64,000 bases of DNA, from NCBI RefSeq assembly GCF_036569345.1, contig NZ_DATCQT010000150.1, positions 1 to 64,000 of the forward strand, given 5' to 3'. How positions within the stretch are numbered: position 1 is the first letter of the stretch; the number at the start of each line of letters is the position of its first letter. A program made the position numbers and the translations under genes. The DNA comes from Clostridium_AD sp036569345. Lineage in GTDB: Bacteria > Bacillota > Clostridia > Clostridiales > Clostridiaceae. This document shows positions 44,517 through 52,556 of the stretch, one piece after another. The notes beneath the pieces are model-generated. The model ran no database searches. It had not been told where the DNA came from and was given only the letters and a program-made list of their open reading frames with translations.

Positions 44517-45257
44517 TTATAATAAATTCAGAAATTGTTTTACCCTTATATGTTTAGGGCTTGAAAATAATGACTCTGGAGTGGAGTTCTCTAGAATCTC
44601 TCCGTTTTCCATAAAAATAATCCTATCAGATATCTCCTTTGCAAATAACATCTCATGAGTAACTACTACTAGTGATATTTTTTCAATTGCAAGACTTCTA
44701 ATTACTTTTAAAACCTCACTGACTAGTTCAGGGTCTAATGCAGAAGTTGGTTCATCAAATAAAATTAATTCAGGATTCATTGCAAGACATCTAGCATTAG
44801 CAATTCGTTGTTTTTGTCCACCAGACAGAGTACAAGGGTAAGAATTTATTTTATCCAATAGATCTACTTTTAAAAGTAGTTTTTTTGCTATGTCTATAGC
44901 TACGTTTTTATCTATATTATTTACTATAATAGGTGCTTCAATTATATTTTCTAGAACTGTCTTGTGAGGAAATAGATTGAAGTTTTGAAAAACCATCCCT
45001 ATTTTTTTAGAAGCATTAATAACTTCAATATTATTAATTTTATTTTTAGCTTTTGCAATTGTTATGCCATTAAATTCAATGAGTCCACTATCCATATGTT
45101 CGAGTCCGCTTACACATCTAAGTAGTGTACTTTTCCCAGAACCAGAGGGACCAATAATTGATAGTACCTCACCCTTATTTAGACTTAGGGATACATCTTT
45201 TAAAACCTGGTTTTTATCGTAACTTTTATTTATATTAGATATCTTAAGAAAATCCAT
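44517..45257 (-). CDS. Polar amino-acid ABC transporter ATP-binding protein
   Basis: 246 residues. Walker A GPSGSGKST, signature LSGGQKQR, Walker B LILFDEPTSALD and the H-loop are all present, as in GlnQ-type importers. The chosen start is ATG 45257, about 8 nt after AAGGATGG; the earlier ATG at 45275 lies upstream of that site. Last gene of a binding protein-permease-ATPase operon. Confidence 0.9.
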   Translation of the reverse strand: MDFLKISNINKSYDKNQVLKDVSLSLNKGEVLSIIGPSGSGKSTLLRCVSGLEHMDSGLIEFNGITIAKAKNKINNIEVINASKKIGMVFQNFNLFPHKTVLENIIEAPIIVNNIDKNVAIDIAKKLLLKVDLLDKINSYPCTLSGGQKQRIANARCLAMNPELILFDEPTSALDPELVSEVLKVIRSLAIEKISLVVVTHEMLFAKEISDRIIFMENGEILENSTPESLFSSPKHIRVKQFLNLL

Positions 45258-45290
45258 ATTAGCACCATCCTTCATATGTCGCGAGATTCT

Positions 45291-45932
45291 TTATTCGTAA
45301 ACTGAATATTTCTTTTCAAGCTTTTTAAACGCCATTACAATTACGGAAGTAAATATTAAATATATTATTGCAGCAATAATAAAAGGAGTAATTGTAAAAT
45401 CACGAGTTACAATTTCTCTAGCAGCTCTTAGTATATCTTGAAGTCCGATTGCAGCGAGTAAAGCTGTATCTTTTATTAAAGTAATTCCCTCGTTACACAT
45501 AGGCGGAATTATTCGTTTAAAAGCTTGGGGTAATATTATCTTTGACATAGTTTGTCTATAATTTAAACCTAATACTTTAGCAGCTTCGTATTGACCTTTA
45601 TCTATAGATTGAATACCTGATCTAAATATTTCAGTAAAGTAAGCTCCGTAATTTAAAGAAAAGGTAAGTGCAGCTGCAGTAAAAGGAGAAAATCTTATTC
45701 CGATAATTGGTAGACCAAAATATGTGAAAAAAAGTTGAAGAAGTAAAGGGGTTCCGCGAAATAACCAAGTGTAGATGTCCACGGCTTTATTAAGTATTTT
45801 TAAATTTGAAACTTTAATTAATGCACCTAATATTCCAAGTGGTATGGAAAATATTATTGTTGCAATATATACTTCAATTGTAAGGATACTTCCTTGTAGA
45901 ATATAAGCTGTAATGTCCATATAGTTAGCCAA
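45291..45932 (-). CDS. Polar amino-acid ABC transporter permease
   Basis: 213 residues with five helices. The EAA loop EAAKVLGLNYRQTMSKIILPQA is the binding-protein-dependent permease signature. The most likely start is TTG 45932, 9 nt after AAAGGAG; GTG 45941 overlaps the site and ATG 45920 is far from it. One permease gene suggests a homodimer. Confidence 0.88.
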   Translation of the reverse strand: MANYMDITAYILQGSILTIEVYIATIIFSIPLGILGALIKVSNLKILNKAVDIYTWLFRGTPLLLQLFFTYFGLPIIGIRFSPFTAAALTFSLNYGAYFTEIFRSGIQSIDKGQYEAAKVLGLNYRQTMSKIILPQAFKRIIPPMCNEGITLIKDTALLAAIGLQDILRAAREIVTRDFTITPFIIAAIIYLIFTSVIVMAFKKLEKKYSVYE

Positions 45933-45966
45933 ATATAACACTCCTTTAAAATATTAAAAATCGTTA

Positions 45967-46008
45967 TTAGTACTCAAACAATCTAAGTTAGAAATGTTTG
46001 AGTACTAA
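45967..46008 (-). other. Strong hairpin between binding-protein and permease genes
   Basis: TTAGTACTCAAACA / TGTTTGAGTACTAA is a perfect 14-bp stem without an immediate T run. Such hairpins behind solute-binding genes often protect the 5' message and lower membrane-component expression. Confidence 0.7.
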
Positions 46009-46012
46009 TATA

Positions 46013-46813
46013 TTATTTGTAAATTATATCTTTACCAAACCATTTCTTTGAAATAGTGTTTGCGGTTCCATCTTTCTTGATTTCTCCTAGTAGTTTATTT
46101 ATTTCTGCAGTAAGCTTAACATCATTTTTTCTTATACCTACTCCATAATCTTCTACTCCTAGATTTTCATCAAGCACTTTATACATGCCAGGTTTTTTAC
46201 TAACATAGTATCTTCCAACTACTTCATCTACTATAACAGCATCAATACGCCCAGCGTTTAAATCTAATAGCGCCTCTGTATTATTAGAATATTTTTTTAC
46301 TTCTTTTACTGACTTAGAAAGCAATGCATCTTTTTCAAGAGCAGTTTCACTGCTACTTCCTAGTTGAAGTCCTACAGTTTTATCACTTAAAGCACTTTTA
46401 CTTGAAATTTTTGATTTACTATTTACGATAATTATTTGCTTATTTTGAACATATACTTTAGAAAAAGCAATTTGTTCTTTTCTTTTATCTGTTATCGTGA
46501 GTCCATTCCATATAACATCAATATCTTTATTATTTAAACTTAATATAATACCGTCCCATTCTACAGGTTTAAATGTTACTTTAACTCCCATTCTCTTTCC
46601 CACTTCTTTTGCCATATCAATGTCAAAACCTACAATTTCACCACTTTTACCTCTAAATCCCATTGGTGGGAAATTGTCATCAAGACCAACTATTAGTTCT
46701 TTTTTGTTTTTTATATCGGTTAAAGAATTATCAGTTTTAGATGAGCTTCCACAGCCAGTTAAAATAGCAGTTGTAAGTATAGCCACCAGTAATAAGTTAA
46801 ATTTAATTTTCAT
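46013..46813 (-). CDS. Polar amino-acid ABC transporter substrate-binding lipoprotein
   Basis: 266 residues. A lipoprotein signal peptide ends in LTGC (about Cys21-22), followed by a periplasmic-type SBP family 3 domain (ELIVGLDDNFPPMGFRGKSGEIVGFDIDMAKEVG). The ligand is probably a polar amino acid or cystine. The chosen start is ATG 46813, 9 nt after AAAGGAG. First gene of the operon. Confidence 0.92.
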   Translation of the reverse strand: MKIKFNLLLVAILTTAILTGCGSSSKTDNSLTDIKNKKELIVGLDDNFPPMGFRGKSGEIVGFDIDMAKEVGKRMGVKVTFKPVEWDGIILSLNNKDIDVIWNGLTITDKRKEQIAFSKVYVQNKQIIIVNSKSKISSKSALSDKTVGLQLGSSSETALEKDALLSKSVKEVKKYSNNTEALLDLNAGRIDAVIVDEVVGRYYVSKKPGMYKVLDENLGVEDYGVGIRKNDVKLTAEINKLLGEIKKDGTANTISKKWFGKDIIYK

Positions 46814-46983
46814 TATTAACACTCCTTTTAAATCCTAGTAGTATCATTTTACTTTATCGTGTTAACTTTGTAAAGTATTGAAGTGAAAATTATAACAACA
46901 ATTTTTTTATATAGATGGTAAAATCCTAGTAGTATAAATCTCTCTTTTGGTGGGAAAATAAATTAAGAAAGGAAGTGTTTTAA

Positions 46984-47118
46984 ATGACTGTAAAACAAAA
47001 GCTTACTAATGAGCAATTATCTTCAGCAGGAATTAAGAGAACCGATAATGACAAAGATATTCGAGCAAATGGTGCAAATATTGAAAATAATAAACAAAGA
47101 AATAAAAAAAATAAATAA
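46984..47118 (+). CDS. Small hydrophilic protein (44 residues)
   Basis: MTVKQKLTNEQLSSAGIKRT followed by an Asn/Lys-rich tail ending NKKNK. AAAGGAAG lies 9 nt upstream. No hydrophobic segment. Unrecognised. Similar in size and charge to the small basic protein at 41461, but not homologous by eye. Confidence 0.6.
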   Translation: MTVKQKLTNEQLSSAGIKRTDNDKDIRANGANIENNKQRNKKNK

Positions 47119-47183
47119 TTCCTCTAATTATGAAATATTTTATATAATATTCTGATTTATTGTTAATTTTTATAGATATTAAC

Positions 47184-47212
47184 TTGACACTAAAATAACA
47201 AAGTGGTATTCT
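47184..47212 (+). promoter_or_regulatory. Promoter of the riboflavin operon
   Basis: TTGACA (47184-47189) and TATTCT (47207-47212) are spaced 17 bp, with the start near 47219, just upstream of the FMN aptamer. Confidence 0.8.
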
Positions 47213-47231
47213 AAGGTTGAAAATTTAATAA

Positions 47232-47340
47232 ATCCTTCAGGGTAGGGTTAGATTCCCCACCGGCGGTATAGCCCGCGAGCCGAAAGGTAGATCTGGTTTA
47301 ATTCCAGAGCCGACAGTAAAGTCTGGATGAGAGAAGGAGA
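47232..47340 (+). promoter_or_regulatory. FMN riboswitch (RFN element)
   Basis: Shows AGGGTAGGGTTAGATTCCCC, ACCGGCGGTATAGCCCGCGAGCC, GATCTGGTTTAATTCCAGAGCC, GACAGTAAAGTCTGGATGA and closing GAGAAGGA; all RFN helices are present. FMN should cause termination at the hairpin downstream and shut off rib gene expression. Confidence 0.97.
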
Positions 47341-47474
47341 ACAATGATAAATACAAGAAATTTTCATTTATTAACGCTGCAAGATAGTTAATATAATGTT
47401 TTTGTATTTTGAATACACATGTATTTAGTTATTAACACTTTAAGTGATGATACTAGATGTGTAATTAGCTTATT

Positions 47475-47515
47475 AAGCCCTGAAAACTATGTTTTCAGGG
47501 CTTTTATTATTTTAT
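47475..47515 (+). terminator. FMN-controlled terminator before ribD
   Basis: AGCCCTGAAAAC / GTTTTCAGGGCT stem followed by TTTATTATTTTA, 65 nt before ribD. Confidence 0.9.
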
Positions 47516-47580
47516 ATGATTTAATAAATTTTTTAAAAAAGGAAAACTGACACCACAATTATAGAATTAGGGGTGATAAA

Positions 47581-48681
47581 TTGGACAATTATTATATGAG
47601 ACGAGCTCTTGAATTATCTAAAAAGGCAGTGGGATTTGTAAATCCTAATCCACTAGTTGGTGCTGTTATTGTAAAAGATAATAGAATAATTGGTGAAGGA
47701 TACCATGAATATTTTGGTGGACCTCATGCAGAAGTCAATGCTTTTGCTAATGCTACAGAAGATGTGGAAGGTGCAACAATATATGTAACATTAGAGCCTT
47801 GTTCGCATTTTGGTAAAACGCCACCTTGCGCAGATGCTATAGTGCGAAATAAAATATCTAAAGTGGTAATCGGAATGATAGATCCTAATCCACTAGTTGC
47901 AGGAAAAGGTATAGAAATTCTAAAAAATAATGGGATAGAAGTTATTACAGGTATATTGGAGATGGAAATAAAGAAAACTAATGAAATATTTATAAAATAT
48001 ATTTCTAACAAACTACCATTTTGTATTATGAAAACTGCTATGACACTGGATGGTAAAATAGCAACAGCTATTGGGGATTCAAAGTGGATAAGTAATGAAA
48101 AATCTAGAGCATATGTGCATGAATTAAGGCAAAGGTTAACTGGAATTATGGTAGGGATTGGAACAGTACTTAGTGATGACCCAGAACTTACTACAAGAAG
48201 AGAAGATAAACTAAGCATAAACCCAATAAGAATTATTATAGATAGCAAAGCGAGATTACCGCTAGATTCAAAGGTTTTAAAATGTGATGAAAAAACAAAA
48301 ACTATTATAGCTACAACGGAGTTTGCTAAAGAGAGTAAACTTGAAGCTATTAAACAAAAGGGTGCTGAAATTATTGTAACGCCAAGTAAAAATAATAGGG
48401 TGGATTTAAACTATTTAATGAGAAAACTAGGTGACATGGGAATAGATAGTATCTTAATTGAAGGTGGAAGCACTTTAAATTATTCAGCACTAGAGGAAGG
48501 CATCGTAGATAAAGTTATTACTTTTATTTCTCCAAAAATATTTGGAGGGATTTCAGGTAAAACTCCAGTAGGAGGCGAGGGGATTAAGCATGTGAAAGAT
48601 TCTATAATGCTTACGGATACTCAGGTAACTAGATTAGATGAAGATATTATGATTGAGGGATATATAAAGAAAACTCAGTAA
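47581..48681 (+). CDS. ribD: Riboflavin biosynthesis deaminase/reductase
   Basis: Bifunctional, 366 residues. The N-terminal deaminase (HAEVNAF and PCSHFGKTPPC zinc site) and the C-terminal reductase (about 145-360, MKTAMTLDGKIAT, ILIEGGSTLN) perform the second and third steps from GTP. The start is TTG 47581, giving MDNYYMRRALELSK, the usual N-terminus; ATG 47596 lies inside the conserved region. First gene of the operon. Confidence 0.95.
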   Translation: MDNYYMRRALELSKKAVGFVNPNPLVGAVIVKDNRIIGEGYHEYFGGPHAEVNAFANATEDVEGATIYVTLEPCSHFGKTPPCADAIVRNKISKVVIGMIDPNPLVAGKGIEILKNNGIEVITGILEMEIKKTNEIFIKYISNKLPFCIMKTAMTLDGKIATAIGDSKWISNEKSRAYVHELRQRLTGIMVGIGTVLSDDPELTTRREDKLSINPIRIIIDSKARLPLDSKVLKCDEKTKTIIATTEFAKESKLEAIKQKGAEIIVTPSKNNRVDLNYLMRKLGDMGIDSILIEGGSTLNYSALEEGIVDKVITFISPKIFGGISGKTPVGGEGIKHVKDSIMLTDTQVTRLDEDIMIEGYIKKTQ

Positions 48682-48716
48682 ATTTATATTAGTACTAAAA
48701 TAAAGGAGGTGAATAG

Positions 48717-49367
48717 ATGTTTACAGGCTTAATTGAGGAAATGGGTGTGATAACATCCATTGTAAAAGGTGCTAAGTTTGGAAAAATTACTATAAAAGCT
48801 ACAGAGATTATGAATGGCATTAAGCTTGGTGACAGTGTTAGCACTAATGGCGTGTGTCTTACCGTAACAGAATTTACAAAAGATAGCTTTAGTGTAGATG
48901 TAATGGCAGAAACTATAAGAAGCAGTAATTTAGGAAAATTGAAACCAGGTTCTCAGGTTAATTTAGAAAGGGCACTTAAATTAAGTGATAGACTAGGAGG
49001 CCATATAGTTAGTGGTCATATTGATGGAATTGGAACTATTATTAATTTAAGTAATGAGGGGAATGCTACTTGGGTGTCTGTTGAAACTTCAAAGGATATA
49101 TTAAAATATATTGTACATAAAGGTTCCATAGCAATTGATGGAATTAGCTTAACTGTAGCATATGTTGATGAAAATATATTTAAAGTATCAATAATACCTC
49201 ACACCAAGGGAGAAACTACTTTAGTAATTAAGAAAGTTGGAGACGTAGTTAACCTAGAGAATGATATGATGGCAAAATATGTTGAAAAATTACTGAAATA
49301 TGGTGATGAGACAAAAGAAAAAAAATCTATTAGTATGGGTTTTCTTGAGAATAATGGATTTGTATAA
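48717..49367 (+). CDS. ribE: Riboflavin synthase alpha subunit
   Basis: Dismutates two 6,7-dimethyl-8-ribityllumazines to riboflavin (216 residues). MFTGLIEEMG N-terminus and two lumazine-binding repeats with NGVCLTV and DGISLTV are present. ATG follows AAAGGAGGTG. Confidence 0.96.
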   Translation: MFTGLIEEMGVITSIVKGAKFGKITIKATEIMNGIKLGDSVSTNGVCLTVTEFTKDSFSVDVMAETIRSSNLGKLKPGSQVNLERALKLSDRLGGHIVSGHIDGIGTIINLSNEGNATWVSVETSKDILKYIVHKGSIAIDGISLTVAYVDENIFKVSIIPHTKGETTLVIKKVGDVVNLENDMMAKYVEKLLKYGDETKEKKSISMGFLENNGFV

Positions 49368-49412
49368 ATTTTTGAAAGCGTAGATGTAACAATAAAAATT
49401 ATATCAGTGAAA

Positions 49413-49469
49413 GTGATGAACAGCACCATAGGTGATGAATAGCACCATAGGTGATGAACAGCACTGAAT
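49413..49469. repeat. Tandem 19-bp palindromic repeat array
   Basis: GTGATGAACAGCACCATAG (49413), GTGATGAATAGCACCATAG (49432) and GTGATGAACAGCACTGAAT (49451, diverged end) form three head-to-tail units with a GGTG..CACC palindrome. The array ends about 13 nt before the ribosome site of ribBA, inside the rib transcript. The AGGTGATGAACAGCACCAT phase aligns with AGGTAATGCAGTACCAC of the array at 38921. Confidence 0.9.
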
Positions 49470-49491
49470 GTGATAAAAAAGGGGTGTACTA

Positions 49492-50694
49492 ATGTATAAA
49501 TTTAATACTATTGAAGAAGCTTTAGAAGATATTAAAAACGGTAAAATGGTTGTTGTGGTAGATGACGAAGATAGGGAAAACGAGGGTGATATAATTATAG
49601 CAGCAGAAATGGCTACTCAAGAAAATATAAACTTTATGGCTAAATATGCTCGCGGACTTATATGTATGCCTATAGTTAAAGAAAGATTAGATAAATTAAA
49701 TATAAATCCAATGGTTGTAAACAATACTGATGCACATGGAACAGCATTTTCTGTGTCAATCGATGCTGTAACTACGACTACAGGAATATCTGCAGCAGAA
49801 AGAGCTACTACTATATTAAAGGTTTTGGATCCTGAATCAACAGCAAAAGATTTTAATAGACCAGGTCATGTATTCCCACTAGCAGCAAGAGACGGTGGAG
49901 TACTAAATAGAAATGGTCATACTGAAGCAGCTGTTGATTTAGCAAGAATTGCTGGACTATATCCTGCAGGTGTTATTTGTGAAATTATGAATGAAGATGG
50001 AACAATGGCAAGAGTGCCAGAACTTATGGAGTATGTGGAAAAACATGATTTGAAAATAATTACTATAGTAGATTTAATAGCATATAGAAGAAAAACTGAA
50101 TGCCTTGTAGAAATGGTTACTCAGGCTGAAATGCCAACTAGATATGGAGATTTTACTATTTATGGATTTGTAAATAAGTTAAATGGAGAACATCATGTAG
50201 CATTAGTAAAAGGAGATGTAAGAAAAAATGAATCTGTACTTGTAAGGGTTCATTCTGAATGTCTTACTGGTGATGCATTAGGATCAAGAAGATGCGATTG
50301 TGGAGAACAATATGATGCGGCAATGAAAGCTATATCAAAAGAAGATAGTGGAATTTTGCTTTACATGAGGCAAGAAGGACGTGGAATAGGATTAATTAAT
50401 AAGCTAAAGGCATACAGTCTTCAAGATAAAGGAATGGATACAGCAGAAGCAAATTTAGCTTTAGGGTTCCCAGTAGATATGAGAGATTACGGCATTGGAG
50501 CTCAGATATTAGAACTTCTAGGTGCTACAAAGATAAGACTAATGACTAACAATCCTAAAAAAATAACAGGAATTTCAGGTTATGGCATTGATATAATTGA
50601 AAGAGTAGCTATAGAAATGAACCATAATGAAAAAGATAAGTTTTACTTGCAAACAAAAAAAGAAAAAATGGGCCATTTACTAGATTTAAAATAA
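49492..50694 (+). CDS. ribBA: DHBP synthase / GTP cyclohydrolase II fusion
   Basis: 400 residues, supplying both riboflavin precursors. The N-terminal RibB domain (DDEDRENEGD, RPGHVFPL, HTEAAVDLAR) makes the four-carbon unit. The C-terminal RibA domain (HSECLTGDALGSRRCDCG zinc site and RQEGRGIG) opens GTP. ATG follows AAAAGGGGTG, right after the repeat array. Confidence 0.96.
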   Translation: MYKFNTIEEALEDIKNGKMVVVVDDEDRENEGDIIIAAEMATQENINFMAKYARGLICMPIVKERLDKLNINPMVVNNTDAHGTAFSVSIDAVTTTTGISAAERATTILKVLDPESTAKDFNRPGHVFPLAARDGGVLNRNGHTEAAVDLARIAGLYPAGVICEIMNEDGTMARVPELMEYVEKHDLKIITIVDLIAYRRKTECLVEMVTQAEMPTRYGDFTIYGFVNKLNGEHHVALVKGDVRKNESVLVRVHSECLTGDALGSRRCDCGEQYDAAMKAISKEDSGILLYMRQEGRGIGLINKLKAYSLQDKGMDTAEANLALGFPVDMRDYGIGAQILELLGATKIRLMTNNPKKITGISGYGIDIIERVAIEMNHNEKDKFYLQTKKEKMGHLLDLK

Positions 50695-50761
50695 ATTTAA
50701 AATTAAAAGGTAATTATTTAATTGATAGTTAAAAAATATAAAATTTATAGGAGGATTTGAA

Positions 50762-51223
50762 ATGAAAGTATATGAAGGTAAATTAATAGCAGAGGGTTTA
50801 AAATTTGGAATTATAGTAGCAAGGTTTAACGAGTTTATAGGTGGAAAATTACTATCAGGAGCACTAGATGGTTTAAAACGTCATGGCGTTGACGAAGAAA
50901 GTGTGGAGATTGCATGGGTTCCCGGTGCTTTTGAGATACCTCTAGTTGCACAAAAGATGGCTAAGTCCGGAAAGTATGATGGTGTTATATGTTTAGGAGC
51001 AGTAATAAGGGGCGCTACATCACATTATGAATTTGTAGCTGGTGAAGTTACTAAAGGAATTGCAGCTGTAACATTACAAACAGGGGTTCCAGTTATTTTT
51101 GGAGTACTTACTACAGAAAATATTGAGCAGGCTATAGAAAGGGCAGGGACAAAGGCTGGTAACAAAGGATATGATGCTGCAGTAACTGCAATAGAAATGG
51201 CGAATTTGTTAAGAGAAATATAG
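50762..51223 (+). CDS. ribH: 6,7-dimethyl-8-ribityllumazine synthase
   Basis: 153 residues, forming the icosahedral lumazine synthase. IVARFNEFIGGKLLSGALDGL, VPGAFEIPL and GAVIRGATSHYEFV are canonical. Last gene of the rib operon. The long palindromic repeat begins 11 nt after its stop codon. ATG follows TAGGAGG. Confidence 0.97.
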   Translation: MKVYEGKLIAEGLKFGIIVARFNEFIGGKLLSGALDGLKRHGVDEESVEIAWVPGAFEIPLVAQKMAKSGKYDGVICLGAVIRGATSHYEFVAGEVTKGIAAVTLQTGVPVIFGVLTTENIEQAIERAGTKAGNKGYDAAVTAIEMANLLREI

Positions 51224-51233
51224 AGGGAAAAAG

Positions 51234-51520
51234 CATGGGATTTCTCCTACGTGCCTTGCAAATGGACTTGAAACTGGAAATTTAATTAAGAAATTCTAAC
51301 CTTTTGAAAATATAAAATTCTCTGCCTCTGGGTAGTTCGCTGGGGGACATAACAATTATTAATTGTTATGCACTCACACTCGACGTCCTGTCTCGGGTTC
51401 GCTAGCTTGCCGTCCTGGCAAGCTCACGAGAATTTTATATTTTCAAAAGAAGAATTTGCTAAATTAAATTTCAATAGTTTCTACGTCTCTTATTGCAAGT
51501 CACTACGGAGAAATCCCATG
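51234..51520. repeat. Long palindromic repeat, copy C (most complete)
   Basis: Outer arms CATGGGATTTCTCC / GGAGAAATCCCATG and TTGCAA / TTGCAA enclose GAAATTTAATT / AAATTAAATTTC and CTTTTGAAAATATAAAATTCTC / GAGAATTTTATATTTTCAAAAG. The core holds the CATAACAAT / ATTGTTATG hairpin (51347-51370), a first loop GAC-GTCCT-GTC (51382-51392) and AGCTTGCC-GTCCT-GGCAAGCT (51404-51424). A single-stranded copy of about 287 nt could fold end to end. Lies directly after ribH. Confidence 0.93.
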
Positions 51521-51810
51521 CTTAATATTCAGCTGCTATTTTAAGTTAACCTGTGAGGGTGGGTGTTGATTAGGGGAAAATAATAATTGTTAATTGTTAT
51601 GACTTCCTGAGCAGGCTTACGGGTATTTTATATTCGCAAAAGAAAGAATTGCTAAATTAAATTTCAATAGTTTTGGCTTTCGTATTGAAAGTCATGACTG
51701 AGAAATACCATGCTGATATTCAGCTAGAATTTTATGTTAACTTGTGAGACTAGGTAGTAATTAGGGGTAAACATCAATTATTAATTGTTGTTTGCCCCTT
51801 GTTGTTTTTG
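51521..51810. repeat. Decayed tandem pieces of the long palindrome
   Basis: A segment beginning CAGCTGCTATTTTAAGTTAAC (51530) recurs as CAGCTAGAATTTTATGTTAAC (51719) about 189 bp on, each followed by CTTGTGAG-like and TTAGGGG words. Between them (about 51590-51710) is a right half of the palindrome (GGCTTACGGG, TATTCGCAAAAG, AAATTAAATTTCAATAG) whose left arm is gone. A last hairpin, GGGGTAAACATCAAT / ATTGTTGTTTGCCCC, is at 51764-51797. Confidence 0.75.
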
Positions 51811-51879
51811 ATTTATGTATATCTATGATATACTACTCTTAATATAGTGAAATTTAAGTGTTTTAAGGGGGTATTTCGA

Positions 51880-52188
51880 ATGGGACTTAGCGATAGTGTG
51901 TTTACTATTATATTTGTTATGATGGGGTGTGCGGCTGTTGTATCTGGATTAAATTTTGAGAAGAAACAGGGGAAAAATTATAAGGGCGAGAACTACGGTG
52001 AATATATAAAACTAAATAGGTTTATATTGATTTTAGTGGGAGGGATAATCCTATTTGGTACTTTTCTTGGACAAGGTATACCTTTATTAAGGGATATTAT
52101 AACAAATATAACAATCGGAAGTTTGTTTATTATATGGATTGTTTATTCGATAATATCCAAAAGAAGATTCTCAATCAAAAAAAAATAA
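51880..52188 (+). CDS. Hypothetical membrane protein (102 residues)
   Basis: Three predicted helices (about 7-25, 46-68, 74-94) around a hydrophilic loop, KKQGKNYKGENYGEYIK, and a lysine-rich C-terminal tail. Start ATG 51880 after TTAAGGGGG; the longer frame from 51847 lacks a site. It resembles small clostridial membrane proteins of unknown role, but no family is assigned. Confidence 0.7.
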   Translation: MGLSDSVFTIIFVMMGCAAVVSGLNFEKKQGKNYKGENYGEYIKLNRFILILVGGIILFGTFLGQGIPLLRDIITNITIGSLFIIWIVYSIISKRRFSIKKK

Positions 52189-52556
52189 ACATAATAGAAG
52201 TCACGTACCTCTATAATGTTTATTTTATAGAAAACACCTTGCGGAAAACAATGTGGATAACTTTTTTTATAGTTGAGATTTAGGAGTTTTCTGTTGTCAC
52301 AGAAAACTCTTGAAATTTCATGTGGAAATTCTTGTTTTGTGAATATAAAATTCAAATCATATGTACCACATCTGCAGCCTACCGGCTAAAAGATTTTTTT
52401 TGTGGGGTTTATTGAGATTTATTATTTCCTCATATGCCATCCATACTAGATATATCTTAGCGTAAATGTGATATAGTATGAAGTTTCTCGGGGAGTGCCA
52501 CTCAGGAGAAACTTCATAGGTCGCACTTTTTTTTATTTTAGTTTGGGAAAAAGATA
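52189..52556. other. Intergenic region with two hairpins
   Basis: GAGTTTTCTG / CAGAAAACTC (52284-52309) is a short hairpin without a T run. The main feature is the terminator at 52476-52535. About 370 bases with no credible gene; a short non-coding RNA is possible. Confidence 0.5.
52476..52535 (+). terminator. Strong terminator-like hairpin
   Basis: TATGAAGTTTCTC (52477-52489) pairs with GAGAAACTTCATA (52506-52518), followed by GCAC and a T8 run. It points along the plus strand, 290 nt after the small membrane protein, with the loop GGGGAGTGCCACTCAG itself able to pair. It could end an independent small RNA. Confidence 0.75.
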
